A stretch of DNA of 64,000 nucleotides from JAPPFW01 sp965200835 (GCA_965200835.1 OZ241390.1:1860001-1924000); one strand, 5' to 3'. Positions 1-9,080 are shown, counted from the stretch's first letter. Program-made: numbers and translations. Notes: a model not told the origin generated them from the letters alone.

Positions 1-665
1 AAGCGGTGTTCGGCCCCCGAGGGGTGGCCGCCTCGTTGGGCCGGAAGTCGCTGCTGATCGACATGAGTACCGGATTACCGGCCCACTTCGACGCCACTGC
101 CCAGCGTCTGGCGGCTCGGGGGAGGAGGGTGATCGACGCTCCGGTCGGCCGGACCTCGAAGGAAGCCGAAGAAGGAACCCTGCTGATCATGGTGGGTGGT
201 GATCCATCGGACGTGGAACGGGCCCAGCCGGTGCTCGCGTGTATGGGCGACCCGATCATCCACTGCGGGCCTCCCGGAACCGGGATCAGGACCAAGCTGG
301 TCAACAACTACCTCTCCATCGTCTCCAACGTGGTGGTGGCCGAGACGCTGGCGCTGGCTGATGGCGCCGGTCTGGATCGGGACATCGTCATTGAGGTCCT
401 GATGGGTACCACGGCCGGGCGAGGCCACCTGGCTACCACCTATCCTGCCAAGGTGCTGGCCGGTGATCTAGCTCCCGGTTTCATGATCGATCTGGCCCGC
501 AAGGACCTGGACCTGGCTCTGCGGATGAGCCGCGACGCCGGTAGCTCCGCAGCTATGGGGGCGGCCGCCCTCCCGGTCTATGACTCGGCCCGCCACCAGG
601 GGGCCGGCCGCCTGGACTGGACTGCGATCTACGACCTAGTACGCGGTCAAGCAGGTCTTTCATAG
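1..665 (+). CDS. NAD-binding 3-hydroxyisobutyrate dehydrogenase-family protein (5' truncated)
   Basis: The reading frame is open from the left edge and ends at TAG 663-665, so the N-terminal Rossmann GxGxxG part lies outside the window. What remains matches the beta-hydroxyacid dehydrogenase family: the substrate-binding stretch DAPVGRTSKEAEEGTL (family form DAPVSGG..A..G.L), a MVGG segment, then the catalytic-lysine helix GIRTKLVNNYLS with K at the usual position before NN. The C-terminal all-helical domain follows. The family oxidises or reduces small 3-hydroxyacids such as 3-hydroxyisobutyrate or tartronate semialdehyde with NAD(P). Substrate cannot be told from the fragment. The GTG at position 6 is only an internal codon, not a convincing start. 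Confidence 0.85.
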   Translation, partial: AVFGPRGVAASLGRKSLLIDMSTGLPAHFDATAQRLAARGRRVIDAPVGRTSKEAEEGTLLIMVGGDPSDVERAQPVLACMGDPIIHCGPPGTGIRTKLVNNYLSIVSNVVVAETLALADGAGLDRDIVIEVLMGTTAGRGHLATTYPAKVLAGDLAPGFMIDLARKDLDLALRMSRDAGSSAAMGAAALPVYDSARHQGAGRLDWTAIYDLVRGQAGLS

Positions 666-710
666 CCACCCGGGCGATGGCTGGCGATCACCCAGGTCGG
701 AGACCAGTCT

Positions 711-1121
711 CTATCCGAAGTGGGTAGGTCCTGCTCGCCGGATGGAGATCCTGATGACCACTCGCCGCTCCTGGCCCATTGCTTGCCGGTATTCGGTCCA
801 ATCGGGATGCTCGCCCGAGATCTGGCGGTAGTAGTCGACGAGGGGCTGCATGGCGTCGGGAAGGGTCACGATCTCGGCGTCCCCATCGATCTGGATCCAT
901 GGGCCATAGAACCGGTCGGTGAACATGCAGAGGGAGGCCCTCGGGTTGCGGAGGAGGTTCTTCACCTTGTAGGCCGTCTCCCGGCTGGACACTACGAACA
1001 AGCCACCGGCATCGACTCCGGCGATGATCGGGGACATCTGGGGAGTCCCGTCCCGCCGGTAGGTCAGCAGGATGCCCCGGTTGTTGGCAGCTACGAAAGC
1101 CCTGGCCTCATCAGCGTTCAT
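711..1121 (-). CDS. PPOX-class F420/FMN-dependent oxidoreductase
   Basis: A 136-residue protein of the pyridoxamine-phosphate-oxidase-like split-barrel superfamily. The N-terminus MNADEARAFVAANNRGILLT followed by RRDGTPQMSPI is the usual beginning of actinobacterial F420-dependent PPOX proteins. The central KVKNLLRNPRASLCM and the IQIDGDAEIV strand are also typical. Such proteins bind F420 or FMN and reduce or oxidise unknown small substrates in the cytoplasm. An in-frame GTG start lies ten codons upstream (1151), but the family alignment favours the ATG at 1121. The gene converges with the truncated dehydrogenase. It is one of three PPOX proteins in the first 7.2 kb. The exact cofactor is inferred from the family only. 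Confidence 0.8.
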   Translation of the reverse strand: MNADEARAFVAANNRGILLTYRRDGTPQMSPIIAGVDAGGLFVVSSRETAYKVKNLLRNPRASLCMFTDRFYGPWIQIDGDAEIVTLPDAMQPLVDYYRQISGEHPDWTEYRQAMGQERRVVIRISIRRAGPTHFG

Positions 1122-1157
1122 TCTCGACACCCGTCCCTTCGAATCTGGCACCGACCA

Positions 1158-1604
1158 TCATGCCACCAGGTCAACGAGAAGTGCTGGTTCAACCGTTACC
1201 GGTGGTGCGAGTCGACCGGAGATCGGGGGCCTAGAGACGGCCAACCGCGAGCACATGATGGGCTCGGTAGGCACCAGCCGCTGCTCGACCGGGTCGACCG
1301 CTAGGGCGAGGCCCTCCAGTGTGTAGGCACCCAAGAGGGATGGGGCCTCGTTCTCGCCGAACACGACCAGGGTGGTAACCGTTTCGCCGTTCACCGACAC
1401 CCGTGCCTCACCGTACTCCAGTTCGACCCGGCTACCGTCGGCTATCAGGAACTTGCGCCTTCCGGTCGCCTGCACCCCCAGCCCTTCCAGCAACCGCCTC
1501 GGCACGGTGGTGAAGGCAGCACCCGTGTCTACGATCGTGTCGATGTCCAAGCCCGGCCGGTCTGCTACGCCGTGAATCCGGATCGGCCAAGCGAACACAC
1601 CCAT
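1158..1604 (-). CDS. Retroviral-type aspartic protease-like (clan AA) protein
   Basis: A 148-residue protein with one DTGAAFTTVP motif near residue 27, the active-site signature DTG[AS] of single-domain retropepsin-like aspartic proteases. A later hydrophobic ILG-like turn appears as SLLGAYTLEGLAL, matching the second conserved motif of these proteins. Bacterial members form homodimers, and most have no known substrate. The start ATG is preceded by a strong AAGGAGG ribosome-binding site eight bases upstream. The gene is followed 36 bases later by the PPOX gene on the same strand, so they may be co-transcribed. There is no signal peptide, so the protein is probably cytoplasmic. Whether it really cleaves proteins is unknown. 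Confidence 0.7.
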   Translation of the reverse strand: MGVFAWPIRIHGVADRPGLDIDTIVDTGAAFTTVPRRLLEGLGVQATGRRKFLIADGSRVELEYGEARVSVNGETVTTLVVFGENEAPSLLGAYTLEGLALAVDPVEQRLVPTEPIMCSRLAVSRPPISGRLAPPVTVEPALLVDLVA

Positions 1605-1932
1605 CCTGTTGCCTCCTTCTAGCAGTGATCTAAGGTGAGCTTACATGCTTCTGTGAGGATTATCAGCGAATACTGAACAACCAGGACTATTTCAAGTGCC
1701 TAACCAACGAATGAGATCAAGTAGACGATCTGTATCATTGTTCGTGCGACAGCCCGTGGACCTCACCCACTCTCGCCATGGCTTGATCGCGTCCAGCCAG
1801 TCGGTGTCACAGGTTTTCCTGTTTCATTCACCATGGTGCCCCCAATCTACTCCCCTCCGGATGGAACAATCCCGCTACCGTCCAGGGACGGAGGGCCGGG
1901 CACTCCGGCATCGATTTGCTGTGGAGGTGATG
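1605..1932. other. Intergenic region between divergent genes
   Basis: About 330 bases separate the divergent aspartic-protease-like and PPOX genes. The part from about 1620 to 1760 is clearly richer in A and T than the surroundings, as expected for promoters in both directions. An open frame covers much of it on the plus strand, but it has no family resemblance before the PPOX start. No RNA gene or repeat is evident. Confidence 0.4.
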
Positions 1933-2328
1933 ATGCTCGACGACAGGACTATCGGACTCGCCCGGGGGGCCAACTTCGCCTCGCTGGCCACGGTCATGCC
2001 GGATGGTTCCCTCCAGGTTCATGTGATGTGGGTGGATGCCGACAATGATCACCTGCTGATCAACACCGAGGTTCATCGGCAAAAGTACAAGAACCTGGTG
2101 GACGATCCGAAGGTCACGCTGCTGATCGTCCATCGGGACAACCCCTGGTGTTACGTCGAGGTGAGGGGCGAGGCGGTCGAGATGGTCACCGGCCCGGTGG
2201 CGAGATCCCACATCGATGCGTTGGCCCACAAGTACATGGGTGTCGATACCTACCCGAGGCCCATCGTGTCCGAACGGGTGATCGTCAAGATCGCTCCCAG
2301 AAGGGTCGTTCACTTCCCGCCCAGCTGA
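1933..2328 (+). CDS. PPOX-class F420-dependent oxidoreductase
   Basis: A 131-residue split-barrel flavoprotein/F420-binding protein. The order FASLATVMPDGSLQVHVMWV, then DHLLINTEV, then KYKNLVDDPKVTLLIVHRDN is the standard pattern for the Rv1155-like PPOX family. The frame is open upstream to about 1696, but the family begins at MLDDRTIGLARG, and a GGAGG ribosome-binding site at 1923-1927 fits the ATG at 1933 (or the adjacent ATG at 1930). The protein is likely cytoplasmic. Related actinobacterial enzymes use F420H2 to reduce enoates, quinones or tetrapyrroles, but the substrate here is not predictable. The gene converges on the DUF418 gene. Confidence 0.82.
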   Translation: MLDDRTIGLARGANFASLATVMPDGSLQVHVMWVDADNDHLLINTEVHRQKYKNLVDDPKVTLLIVHRDNPWCYVEVRGEAVEMVTGPVARSHIDALAHKYMGVDTYPRPIVSERVIVKIAPRRVVHFPPS

Positions 2329-2368
2329 CGCTCCCTAGACATCTCGGGCGACCAGTCTGTCTGGTAGG

Positions 2369-3511
2369 CTAGAGGCGCAGGCGCGTTAAGCGGCGATAGG
2401 TGGCCAACCTCCACAGCCACTCGACCGGGCCGTACCGGAACCGATCCAACCAGGCGGTCGACCACCACAGCTGTGCCGCCCATACCGCGGCGATGAACAC
2501 CGCCAGCATCGTCCGGGTCAGGTCCACATCGGCTAGCAGAGTCTGAAGTATCAATACGCCTAGCACGGTCTGGGCCAGGTAGTTGGTCAGTGCCATCCGC
2601 CCGATGGAACGCAACCGCTGGTGCAGGGCCGTCTCGGGTCGCCGGTTCCAGAGACAGATCAAAGCGAGGTAGCCGAGAGTTGCGGGGACGGTCCCCAGGG
2701 TGTTCGGGATCGTTCCGACCAGTGCAACCTCGGGGGAGAAGTCAGTGGCCGCCACCCACACCAGACCGATAGTCGCCAGCGGCAATCCGATCCCCAGGCC
2801 CACCATCGCCAGACGCCGGTAGAAAGCGGTCGTCCGGTCGCCGGTCATCACTCCCGTCCGATACAGACCGATGCCGATCAGCATCATCCCGAGGGCTCGT
2901 GACACGAAATCCACGATTATGAAGTCTGCTACCGAAATAGACATCTCCGTGCCCGGTGTCCAGAAGCCGCCGAGCAGACTCGGGTCGGCCATCACCATGT
3001 CCTGGGTCACGAGAGCCATCAGTGGTGACATCAGGATCGACGCTCCGCCCAGGGTGAACAGAATCGCAGGGCGGAGTTTGCGCAACAGGAGGACGATAGG
3101 TGACGCCAGTGCGTAGATCACCAGGATGTCCCCCACCCAAAGGGCGGTATGGAGGAGTCCAATGCCCAGCAGGAGCAGATTGCGCCACAAGCTCAGCAGC
3201 GAAGGCCGCCGCCCCTTGGCCGCCGCCCGGTCGCAGAACAGCAGGATGCCCGCCCCGAACAGCAGCGAGAACAGGCCCATGAACTTCTGATCGACGAATA
3301 TCTCCCCGAAGCCACCTATCGCCCAGTCCAGCAAGGTCTCCGAACCACCGGCGGACAGGTTGAGGTACGGGACGATATCGAGACCGTAGGACACCGCGTT
3401 CATCACCAGGATTCCCAGCACGGCTACGCCCCGGATCAGGTCGAGGTAGGTGTTGCGGTCCTGCGGCCGGATAGGCCCCGCGCTGCCGGACAGTTCCGGG
3501 CCCGAGCTCAT
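2369..3511 (-). CDS. DUF418/YeiB-family membrane protein
   Basis: A 380-residue polytopic membrane protein. The N-terminal segment RNTYLDLIRGVAVLGILVMN is the hallmark of the YeiB family, which combines a heparan-alpha-glucosaminide acetyltransferase-like N-terminal half with a C-terminal DUF418 half. About nine hydrophobic segments can be seen, and the C-terminal NYLAQT...W...RYGPVEWLWR motif is the DUF418 signature. Function in bacteria is unknown; acyl transfer to an extracytoplasmic sugar has been suggested for relatives. The start is supported by GAGGTGA upstream. It lies 28 bases downstream of the RraA-like gene on the same strand, and so is probably the last gene of the 7184-2369 operon. 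Confidence 0.85.
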   Translation of the reverse strand: MSSGPELSGSAGPIRPQDRNTYLDLIRGVAVLGILVMNAVSYGLDIVPYLNLSAGGSETLLDWAIGGFGEIFVDQKFMGLFSLLFGAGILLFCDRAAAKGRRPSLLSLWRNLLLLGIGLLHTALWVGDILVIYALASPIVLLLRKLRPAILFTLGGASILMSPLMALVTQDMVMADPSLLGGFWTPGTEMSISVADFIIVDFVSRALGMMLIGIGLYRTGVMTGDRTTAFYRRLAMVGLGIGLPLATIGLVWVAATDFSPEVALVGTIPNTLGTVPATLGYLALICLWNRRPETALHQRLRSIGRMALTNYLAQTVLGVLILQTLLADVDLTRTMLAVFIAAVWAAQLWWSTAWLDRFRYGPVEWLWRLATYRRLTRLRL

Positions 3512-3539
3512 AGTGTCACCTCAAACCGGCAACCAACGA

Positions 3540-4211
3540 TCAGATGTAGCCGTGGCGGTCGAGGCTCGCCAGAGGCGACTCCCCGGCCTGCATCTCTTCG
3601 CGGACCAGTTCCTCCGCCCCCACGATCTCCTCCGACCGGATGAGCACCCGCTCGGCGTCAGCGGCCGGGATGACCAGGATGCCGTCGAACTCGGCCAGGA
3701 TCACGTCGCCCGGGTGGATCACGATGTCGCCGATCCTCACCGGGACCTGGGAGGCGACCATCTCCCAGCGCCCGATCGCGTTGAGGGGTGACAGATCACG
3801 ATAGAAAACCTGCAGGCCGATCTCCCGCAGCCCTTCGATGTCCCGCAGGTTCCCATCAAGGATCACCCCCACGCAGCCATGTTTCTGGGCCGAGTTACCG
3901 GTGAGCTCTCCCAGATGGCCCACGTGGGTGTCGGGGTTGACCGACACCAGCACGTTGTCGGGTGACAGGTCCTGGAACATCTTCAGATACGAAGTGATTC
4001 GTTCGATGCCGGGCTCCCGCCCGATGCGCGGCTCGATAGGCGCCCCCTGGATGGTGTAGGCAACCCCGGCGATCCGGGTTTCCGGGAACAGGGGTCTCAG
4101 GTAGCTGGGGAGGACCTGCTCCGGCAACCCCATCCAATAGAGGGCATCACACACGGCGGGCACGTAGAGGCGGCGGTAGCGAGCGCATAGTTCGGCGGTG
4201 GGGATGCTCAT
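3540..4211 (-). CDS. RraA-like aldolase-family protein
   Basis: A 223-residue member of the RraA/4-hydroxy-4-methyl-2-oxoglutarate aldolase fold. The key stretch GELTGNSAQKHGCVGVILDG, then NLRDIEG, corresponds to the GE..A..A...G..G.V.DG..RD motif that forms the active site and binds the divalent metal (R and D of RD). A late DVILAEFDGILVIP segment matches the family's D.DGV.V.P strand. Members cleave or decarboxylate oxaloacetate-like 2-oxoacids; some are RNase E regulators, which is unlikely here given the metabolic neighbours. It overlaps the M20 gene by four bases, so translation is probably coupled. The precise substrate is not known. Confidence 0.85.
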   Translation of the reverse strand: MSIPTAELCARYRRLYVPAVCDALYWMGLPEQVLPSYLRPLFPETRIAGVAYTIQGAPIEPRIGREPGIERITSYLKMFQDLSPDNVLVSVNPDTHVGHLGELTGNSAQKHGCVGVILDGNLRDIEGLREIGLQVFYRDLSPLNAIGRWEMVASQVPVRIGDIVIHPGDVILAEFDGILVIPAADAERVLIRSEEIVGAEELVREEMQAGESPLASLDRHGYI

Positions 4212-5449
4212 GCGGATCCTTCCAGGTAGCGGACGGCGGCCAGGGTGTAGATCTCGGCGGCCTGGGCGACGCTCTCGGCGGCCATGAACTCGTTGGGACT
4301 GTGCGCCCGGGGCAGCATTCCGGGTCCGAAGGCGGCCACGCAGGGGATGCCGGCGGTCAGCTGGAAGTGAGGCGCATCGGTCGCACCGGGAAAGGCGTCC
4401 AGGCGAGGAGCCTGCCCCAGCACCTCGGCCGCGGCCGACTGCAGGATAGGGACGATCGGCTCGCCGGCGGCTATCTCGGTGGCAGGCACCATCAGCTCCC
4501 AGACCAGCTCGGCCCGGAGATCGGGATCCTCGGCCATCGCGGCGGTTAGGAACCGGCTGATATCGTCGATCAGCTGCTGTTCCTCCATGCCGGGCAGGGT
4601 GCGGATGTCGCAGGCGAACTCGGCGTTGCCCGGATAGACCCCATAGAACACTCCTGCCTCCGCCATGACCCCGACATTTACGGTGGGACCGGTGGGACAG
4701 AGCGGGTGTGGTTCATAGGTCAGGTATGCGCCGAGGTGGCGGTCCGCCCGGTCGATCAGCTGCGCCATCTTGACGGTGGCGTTTATGCCCTTGATCCGAT
4801 CCGAGATCGAAGAGTGCATCTGGGTGCCGCCGATCTTCACCTTGAAGAGAGCCGCACCCCGGGACACCAGATGGAGGGACTCCCACTCGCGCTCGATCCC
4901 GCTCGGCTCCCCGATGATCGCCACGTCGGCGTCCAGCAGGCCCTGGTCGGCCAACCACTTGGATCCCAGAGTGGAACCGGCCTCCTCGTCAGCCGTGAAG
5001 ACCGCTACCAGCTCCCCAGGGAACGATCCCACCGCATTCACTGCTCCCAGGGCATAGACGATCGCTGCCACCGCCGCTTTCATATCGCCCGATCCCAGCC
5101 CGACCAGGTCACCGTTCTGCAGGACCGGATCCCATGGATCGGTGTCCCAGGCTTCGAGGTCGCCGGCCGGTTTGGTGTCCACGTGCCCCGACAGCATCAG
5201 CTTCGGTCCGGGCTCGGAGCCCACGACCCTTACGATCAGGTTGGGTCGCTCAGGCAGGGCACCCACCCGATCCACCTCGGTCACGCCCAGGTCTGCCAAC
5301 CGGTCGCAAACCAGATCCGCCACTGCGCGCTCGTCGCCGGGCGGGTTTGGGGATGGGACACGGATCAGCTCCCGCGCGAATTCCAGGATCTCATCGGTGC
5401 GCCGGGCCAGATAGGCGAGGGCCAGTTGCTCGGTGGTGGTTCCGGTCAT
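4208..5449 (-). CDS. M20-family metallodeacylase/peptidase (ArgE/DapE type)
   Basis: A 413-residue zinc-dependent amidohydrolase of the M20 family. The metal and catalytic motifs are visible: LSGHVDTKPAGD (metal-binding H and nearby catalytic D) about residue 90, GLGSGDMKAAV (bridging D), FTADEEAGST (catalytic base E and metal E), and IGEPSGI. The dimerisation lid domain lies between residues about 190 and 300. Enzymes of this group remove acyl groups from N-acyl amino acids or diaminopimelate intermediates. Four-base overlaps with the aminotransferase upstream and the RraA gene downstream indicate a tightly coupled operon, so its product is probably handed to or taken from these enzymes. The substrate cannot be assigned. 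Confidence 0.87.
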   Translation of the reverse strand: MTGTTTEQLALAYLARRTDEILEFARELIRVPSPNPPGDERAVADLVCDRLADLGVTEVDRVGALPERPNLIVRVVGSEPGPKLMLSGHVDTKPAGDLEAWDTDPWDPVLQNGDLVGLGSGDMKAAVAAIVYALGAVNAVGSFPGELVAVFTADEEAGSTLGSKWLADQGLLDADVAIIGEPSGIEREWESLHLVSRGAALFKVKIGGTQMHSSISDRIKGINATVKMAQLIDRADRHLGAYLTYEPHPLCPTGPTVNVGVMAEAGVFYGVYPGNAEFACDIRTLPGMEEQQLIDDISRFLTAAMAEDPDLRAELVWELMVPATEIAAGEPIVPILQSAAAEVLGQAPRLDAFPGATDAPHFQLTAGIPCVAAFGPGMLPRAHSPNEFMAAESVAQAAEIYTLAAVRYLEGSA

Positions 5450-6615
5450 GCGTTCACCAGTCTACGGTCACGGCAGGCTGCCGCCAGACGGCGCATACCC
5501 TCGGCGATGTCCCGGTCTTCCGCGGCCAGGGAGATACGCACGTAACCCTGGCCACCCGGTCCGAACACCGAGCCGGGAGCGACGCTCACCCCGTGGTCGT
5601 CCAGCAGATCCAGGGCGAACTGCAACATGGAACGACCTCCCGTCCTAACCCCCACCAGCATGTACATAGTGCCGGCGGGAGCGAAACAGGGAAGCTCCTC
5701 CCGGGCCGCCCACTCCAGGGCGACCAGACGGCGCCGGCGGTAGGCCTCCAGCATGGCTCGGATCGGCTCTCTCGGTCCGGTGAGAGCTGCTTCAGCCGCC
5801 TTCTGCGAAATGGTGCTCGGACACGACACCTGAGGTTCCTGTAACTTGCGTAACAGGTCAGCGACCGGAAGGGGCGCTACCGCGTAACCGACTCGCCAAC
5901 CCGTCATCGCATAGACCTTGGAGAAGCTGTAGACGGTGATGACCCGGCCCACGGTGTCGAAGCGGGCGGCGGCGGTGTGCTGAGCATGCTCGTCGAGGAT
6001 CAGCTCGTCGTAGACCTCGTCCGACATCAGCCACAGGTCGTGGCGGTCGCACAGCCCTACCAGCTCTTCCATCACGTGGGCTGGGAACACCGCTCCGGTC
6101 GGGTTGGAGGGGGTGTTGATGAACAGCACCGAGGTACGGTCGGTCACCCGTCGGGCGAGGCGCCGGGGATCGGGCAGGTAACCGTCCTCGGCATCCAGCG
6201 GGTAGAACACGGGATGCCCGCCCAGCATCCTTACCAGTGAGTCCATGTTGGGAAAGCCGGGAGTGGGGAGCAGTACTTCGTCACCGGGGTTCAGCAGCGC
6301 CAAGTAGCAGGAGAACAGGGCATTCATCCCTCCGGGAGTCACCACGATGCTGTCCGGGGAGGCTTCGAACCCGTCCACCCGGCGGATCTTGGCGGAGAGA
6401 AGTTCTCGCAGGCTGAGCAGCCCGCCGTTGGGCCCATAGCCGGTGTGTCCGGCCCGCGCAGCCTCGTGAGCAGCCGCAATGATGTGGTCGGGGGTGGTGA
6501 AGCTGGGTTCCCCCACCTCCAACCGGATGGCGTCCGGACGCTGGGCCGCCCGGTCGAACAGGACCCGGATCTCGGAGCGGGGGAAGGCGACTGCCGGTGC
6601 CGCCGGAGGCCTCAC
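5446..6615 (-). CDS. PLP-dependent aminotransferase, class I/II
   Basis: A 389-residue fold-type I aminotransferase. Recognisable parts are GYGPNGGLLSLRELLSAKI, the cofactor-binding DEVLLPTPGFPNM, the NTPSNPTG turn, the MSDEVYDELI strand, and YSFSKVYAMTGWRVGYAV with the PLP Schiff-base lysine and the substrate-binding arginine region. The frame stays open to 6837, but the family start and a GTGA overlap with the PPOX gene (stop at 6612-6614) place the start at GTG 6615. The protein likely transfers amino groups between an amino acid and 2-oxoglutarate or pyruvate. In this operon it sits between a deacylase and a PPOX protein, which suggests a dedicated amino-acid catabolic route. Confidence 0.88.
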   Translation of the reverse strand: MRPPAAPAVAFPRSEIRVLFDRAAQRPDAIRLEVGEPSFTTPDHIIAAAHEAARAGHTGYGPNGGLLSLRELLSAKIRRVDGFEASPDSIVVTPGGMNALFSCYLALLNPGDEVLLPTPGFPNMDSLVRMLGGHPVFYPLDAEDGYLPDPRRLARRVTDRTSVLFINTPSNPTGAVFPAHVMEELVGLCDRHDLWLMSDEVYDELILDEHAQHTAAARFDTVGRVITVYSFSKVYAMTGWRVGYAVAPLPVADLLRKLQEPQVSCPSTISQKAAEAALTGPREPIRAMLEAYRRRRLVALEWAAREELPCFAPAGTMYMLVGVRTGGRSMLQFALDLLDDHGVSVAPGSVFGPGGQGYVRISLAAEDRDIAEGMRRLAAACRDRRLVNA

Positions 6616-7184
6616 GAGCCGGATGCCTGCCGCTTCTGAGCCTTCTCCTCGAGATCGGGACGCTGGCCGGGATCGAAGTAACGCAGTGCCCAATCGACGC
6701 CCTGCCAGGTGATCAGCCGACCCTCGCGCGGCACCAGCTTCACCAGGTAGCGCTCCCAGCCCCACGAGGCCTTGAGCTGCTCCGGTCCGCTCGGGCCGGT
6801 GTAGCGAATGGCCATCTCGTCGGCGACGGGAACCCACTGCGACCCCTCACCCTGGGCCGGACCCTCGACGATCTCGGCGGTGCATTGCGCAAGCACCTTC
6901 CTGATCCGTGGATGGGCCAGCTCCTCGATACAGATGGCGCAGCGAGGGTTACGCGCCAGGTCCGCTACCCATTCGGATCGCTTGCGGCCCACCACGTAGA
7001 AGGCCTCGCCATCCCACTGGTACCAGAGCGGAACCACCATCGGCCATCCGTCGGCCTTGGTGAACGCCAGCTTCAGCAGCCAGGTGCTGTTGGGGCTTGC
7101 CAGGAACTCCTCCACGTGCGCCCAGGGCATGCCACCGGCGTCGGATCCCTCCTCATAGTAGGTGTCCTGTCTGAAATCGCTCAT
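6612..7184 (-). CDS. PPOX-family (pyridoxamine oxidase-like) protein
   Basis: A 190-residue split-barrel protein. Motifs are SPNSTWLLKLAFTKADGWPMVVPLWYQWDGEAFYVVG and ADLARNPRCAICIEE, characteristic of PPOX-type FMN or F420 binders. The longer open frame reaches 7259, but the ATG at 7184 (MSDFRQDTYY) has a GAGGGGAA ribosome-binding site and begins at the conserved region. It is the first gene of a minus-strand operon with the aminotransferase, M20 deacylase, RraA-like and DUF418 genes, and its stop overlaps the next start by four bases. The C-terminal tail is longer than in small PPOX proteins. Function is unknown beyond a likely redox or cofactor-binding role. Confidence 0.78.
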   Translation of the reverse strand: MSDFRQDTYYEEGSDAGGMPWAHVEEFLASPNSTWLLKLAFTKADGWPMVVPLWYQWDGEAFYVVGRKRSEWVADLARNPRCAICIEELAHPRIRKVLAQCTAEIVEGPAQGEGSQWVPVADEMAIRYTGPSGPEQLKASWGWERYLVKLVPREGRLITWQGVDWALRYFDPGQRPDLEEKAQKRQASGS

Positions 7185-7328
7185 GGCGCTTCCCCTCTCG
7201 GCACGTCTGGTCAGCAGACCGTCTGGCGGACGGATCCGAGCGAATGCTGCCCGTTCCACCCTCCCCTCGCCAGAATGCTACCCAAACCCGACTGAACCCG
7301 CCGCGGGTGCCCGGAGCCGAGGAGTCCC

Positions 7329-9080
7329 ATGCCGACACGCGAAGAGTCCACCACCAGAGTCGAGGAGATGCCCGGTCTCGACGTGATCGTCGAGCGGGAT
7401 GTGCCTGCCGTGATGCGGGACGGCACGGTGCTCCGATCCGACGTCTATCGCCCCCGGACGGGTGCCGATCTGCCCGCCCTCCTGATCCGCAGCATCTACG
7501 ACAAGCGGTCCGGAACGCCCACCTTCGGGAGCGCCCACCCGGCCTGGTTCGCCGCCCAGGGTTATGTGGTGGTCTCCCAGGATTGCCGGGGTCGCTACGC
7601 ATCGGAGGGCGAGTTCTACCCCTACCTGCACGAGATGGAGGACGGCTACGACTCGGTCGAATGGGCGGCCCGGCTTCCCGGGGTGGATGGCCAGGTGGGG
7701 ATGATGGGCTTCTCCTACGTAGGTGCCACCCAGCTGCTGGCCGCCGTCATGGCACCTCCCTCCCTTGCCTCGATCACGCCCGCCTTCACCGCCTCCCAGT
7801 ACTACGATGGCTGGACCTACAACGGCGGCGCCTTCGCGCTGGCCTTCATAGGCTATTGGGCCACTCTGCTGGGGTTGGAGACCGCTCAGCGAGCCGGTGA
7901 CCTCGCGGCCCATCTTGACCTGGGAGCTGGGCTCGCCAACGCCCCGTCCTGGTACTGGTCCCTGCCGGTTTCCGATTACCCGCCCTTGCAGGGACCGCAC
8001 ACCCGGTACTTCCAGGACTGGGTAGAGCACAGCACCTATGACGACTACTGGCGACGGTGGAGCATCGACGAGGACTACAGCCGCATCGAGGTTCCCGCCC
8101 TACACGTAGCAGGCTGGTACGACGTGTTCCTGACCGGGACCGTGAAGAACTATGTAGGGCTCACCGCGGCCGGACATGACGAGCGAACCCGCCGCAACCA
8201 GAAACTCCTGGTCGGGCCGTGGGCGCACATGCCCTGGACCCCCGTCAGCCGTCTGGGCTCGGATGGTCCGTCCACGATGGAGATTGACTCCTGGCTGGTG
8301 CGCTGGTTCGACCAGACTCTCAAAGGCCACGACACGGGGGTCCTGGACAGCCGGGTGACCGTCTTCACACTCGACGGCGGATGGAGAGACTTCGACTCGT
8401 GGCCTCCCAGCCGGGCGGTTCAGGAGGACTGGTTCATCCACTCGGGGGGATCAGCCAACTCCAAGTTCGGTGACGGGACGCTCGACCGCACGCCTCCCGG
8501 CGACGAGCCACCCGACCTCTACATCCACGAACCGGGGGTGCCGGTCCCTTCCATGGGCGGCCACTCCTGCTGCTTCGACTCGATCACTCCCATGGGACCG
8601 GCCGACCAGCACACCGCGGAGGTGTCCCGCATGATCCTGGTGTACACATCCGCTCCCTTGCCGGAGGACATCGAACTGGTCGGGGATGTAGAAGTGACCC
8701 TCTACGCCGTCACCACGGCGGTCGATACCGACTTCACGGCCCGACTGTGCGTGGTGGACGAGTCTGGAACCTCGGTCAACCTGCAGGAGGGGATCCTGCG
8801 GGCCCGCTATCGCAAGTCGCTGTCGGATCCAAAGCTGCTGACTCCCGGAGAGGTGTACGAGTTCAAGATCGACCTAGGACCGGTCGGGGCAAGGATCGGC
8901 GCCGGGTCACGGCTGAGGCTCGACCTAGCCAGTTCCGACTTCCCCCAGTGGGACCGCAACCTGAACACCGGTGCCCAGCCCCTAACCGACGGCCCTCTGG
9001 ACTCGATACCCGCCACCCAGACGATCCTGCACAACCGTAACTACCCCACCCGCATCACCCTCCCAGTCCTGAGGAACTGA
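7329..9080 (+). CDS. CocE/NonD family hydrolase (X-Pro dipeptidyl-peptidase-like)
   Basis: A 583-residue serine hydrolase of the cocaine-esterase/alpha-amino-acid ester hydrolase group. The N-terminal half is the alpha/beta-hydrolase: GTVLRSDVYRP, YVVVSQDCRGRYASEGEFYP, and the nucleophile elbow GMMGFSYVGATQ with serine in GFSYVG. The later LLVGPWAHMPW carries the catalytic histidine. The C-terminal 200 residues are the jelly-roll X-Pro dipeptidase C-domain. No signal peptide is seen, so it is probably cytoplasmic. A GAGGAG ribosome-binding site precedes the ATG. Such enzymes cleave esters or amides of varied acyl groups; the native substrate is unpredictable. Divergent from the PPOX-aminotransferase operon. 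Confidence 0.9.
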   Translation: MPTREESTTRVEEMPGLDVIVERDVPAVMRDGTVLRSDVYRPRTGADLPALLIRSIYDKRSGTPTFGSAHPAWFAAQGYVVVSQDCRGRYASEGEFYPYLHEMEDGYDSVEWAARLPGVDGQVGMMGFSYVGATQLLAAVMAPPSLASITPAFTASQYYDGWTYNGGAFALAFIGYWATLLGLETAQRAGDLAAHLDLGAGLANAPSWYWSLPVSDYPPLQGPHTRYFQDWVEHSTYDDYWRRWSIDEDYSRIEVPALHVAGWYDVFLTGTVKNYVGLTAAGHDERTRRNQKLLVGPWAHMPWTPVSRLGSDGPSTMEIDSWLVRWFDQTLKGHDTGVLDSRVTVFTLDGGWRDFDSWPPSRAVQEDWFIHSGGSANSKFGDGTLDRTPPGDEPPDLYIHEPGVPVPSMGGHSCCFDSITPMGPADQHTAEVSRMILVYTSAPLPEDIELVGDVEVTLYAVTTAVDTDFTARLCVVDESGTSVNLQEGILRARYRKSLSDPKLLTPGEVYEFKIDLGPVGARIGAGSRLRLDLASSDFPQWDRNLNTGAQPLTDGPLDSIPATQTILHNRNYPTRITLPVLRN

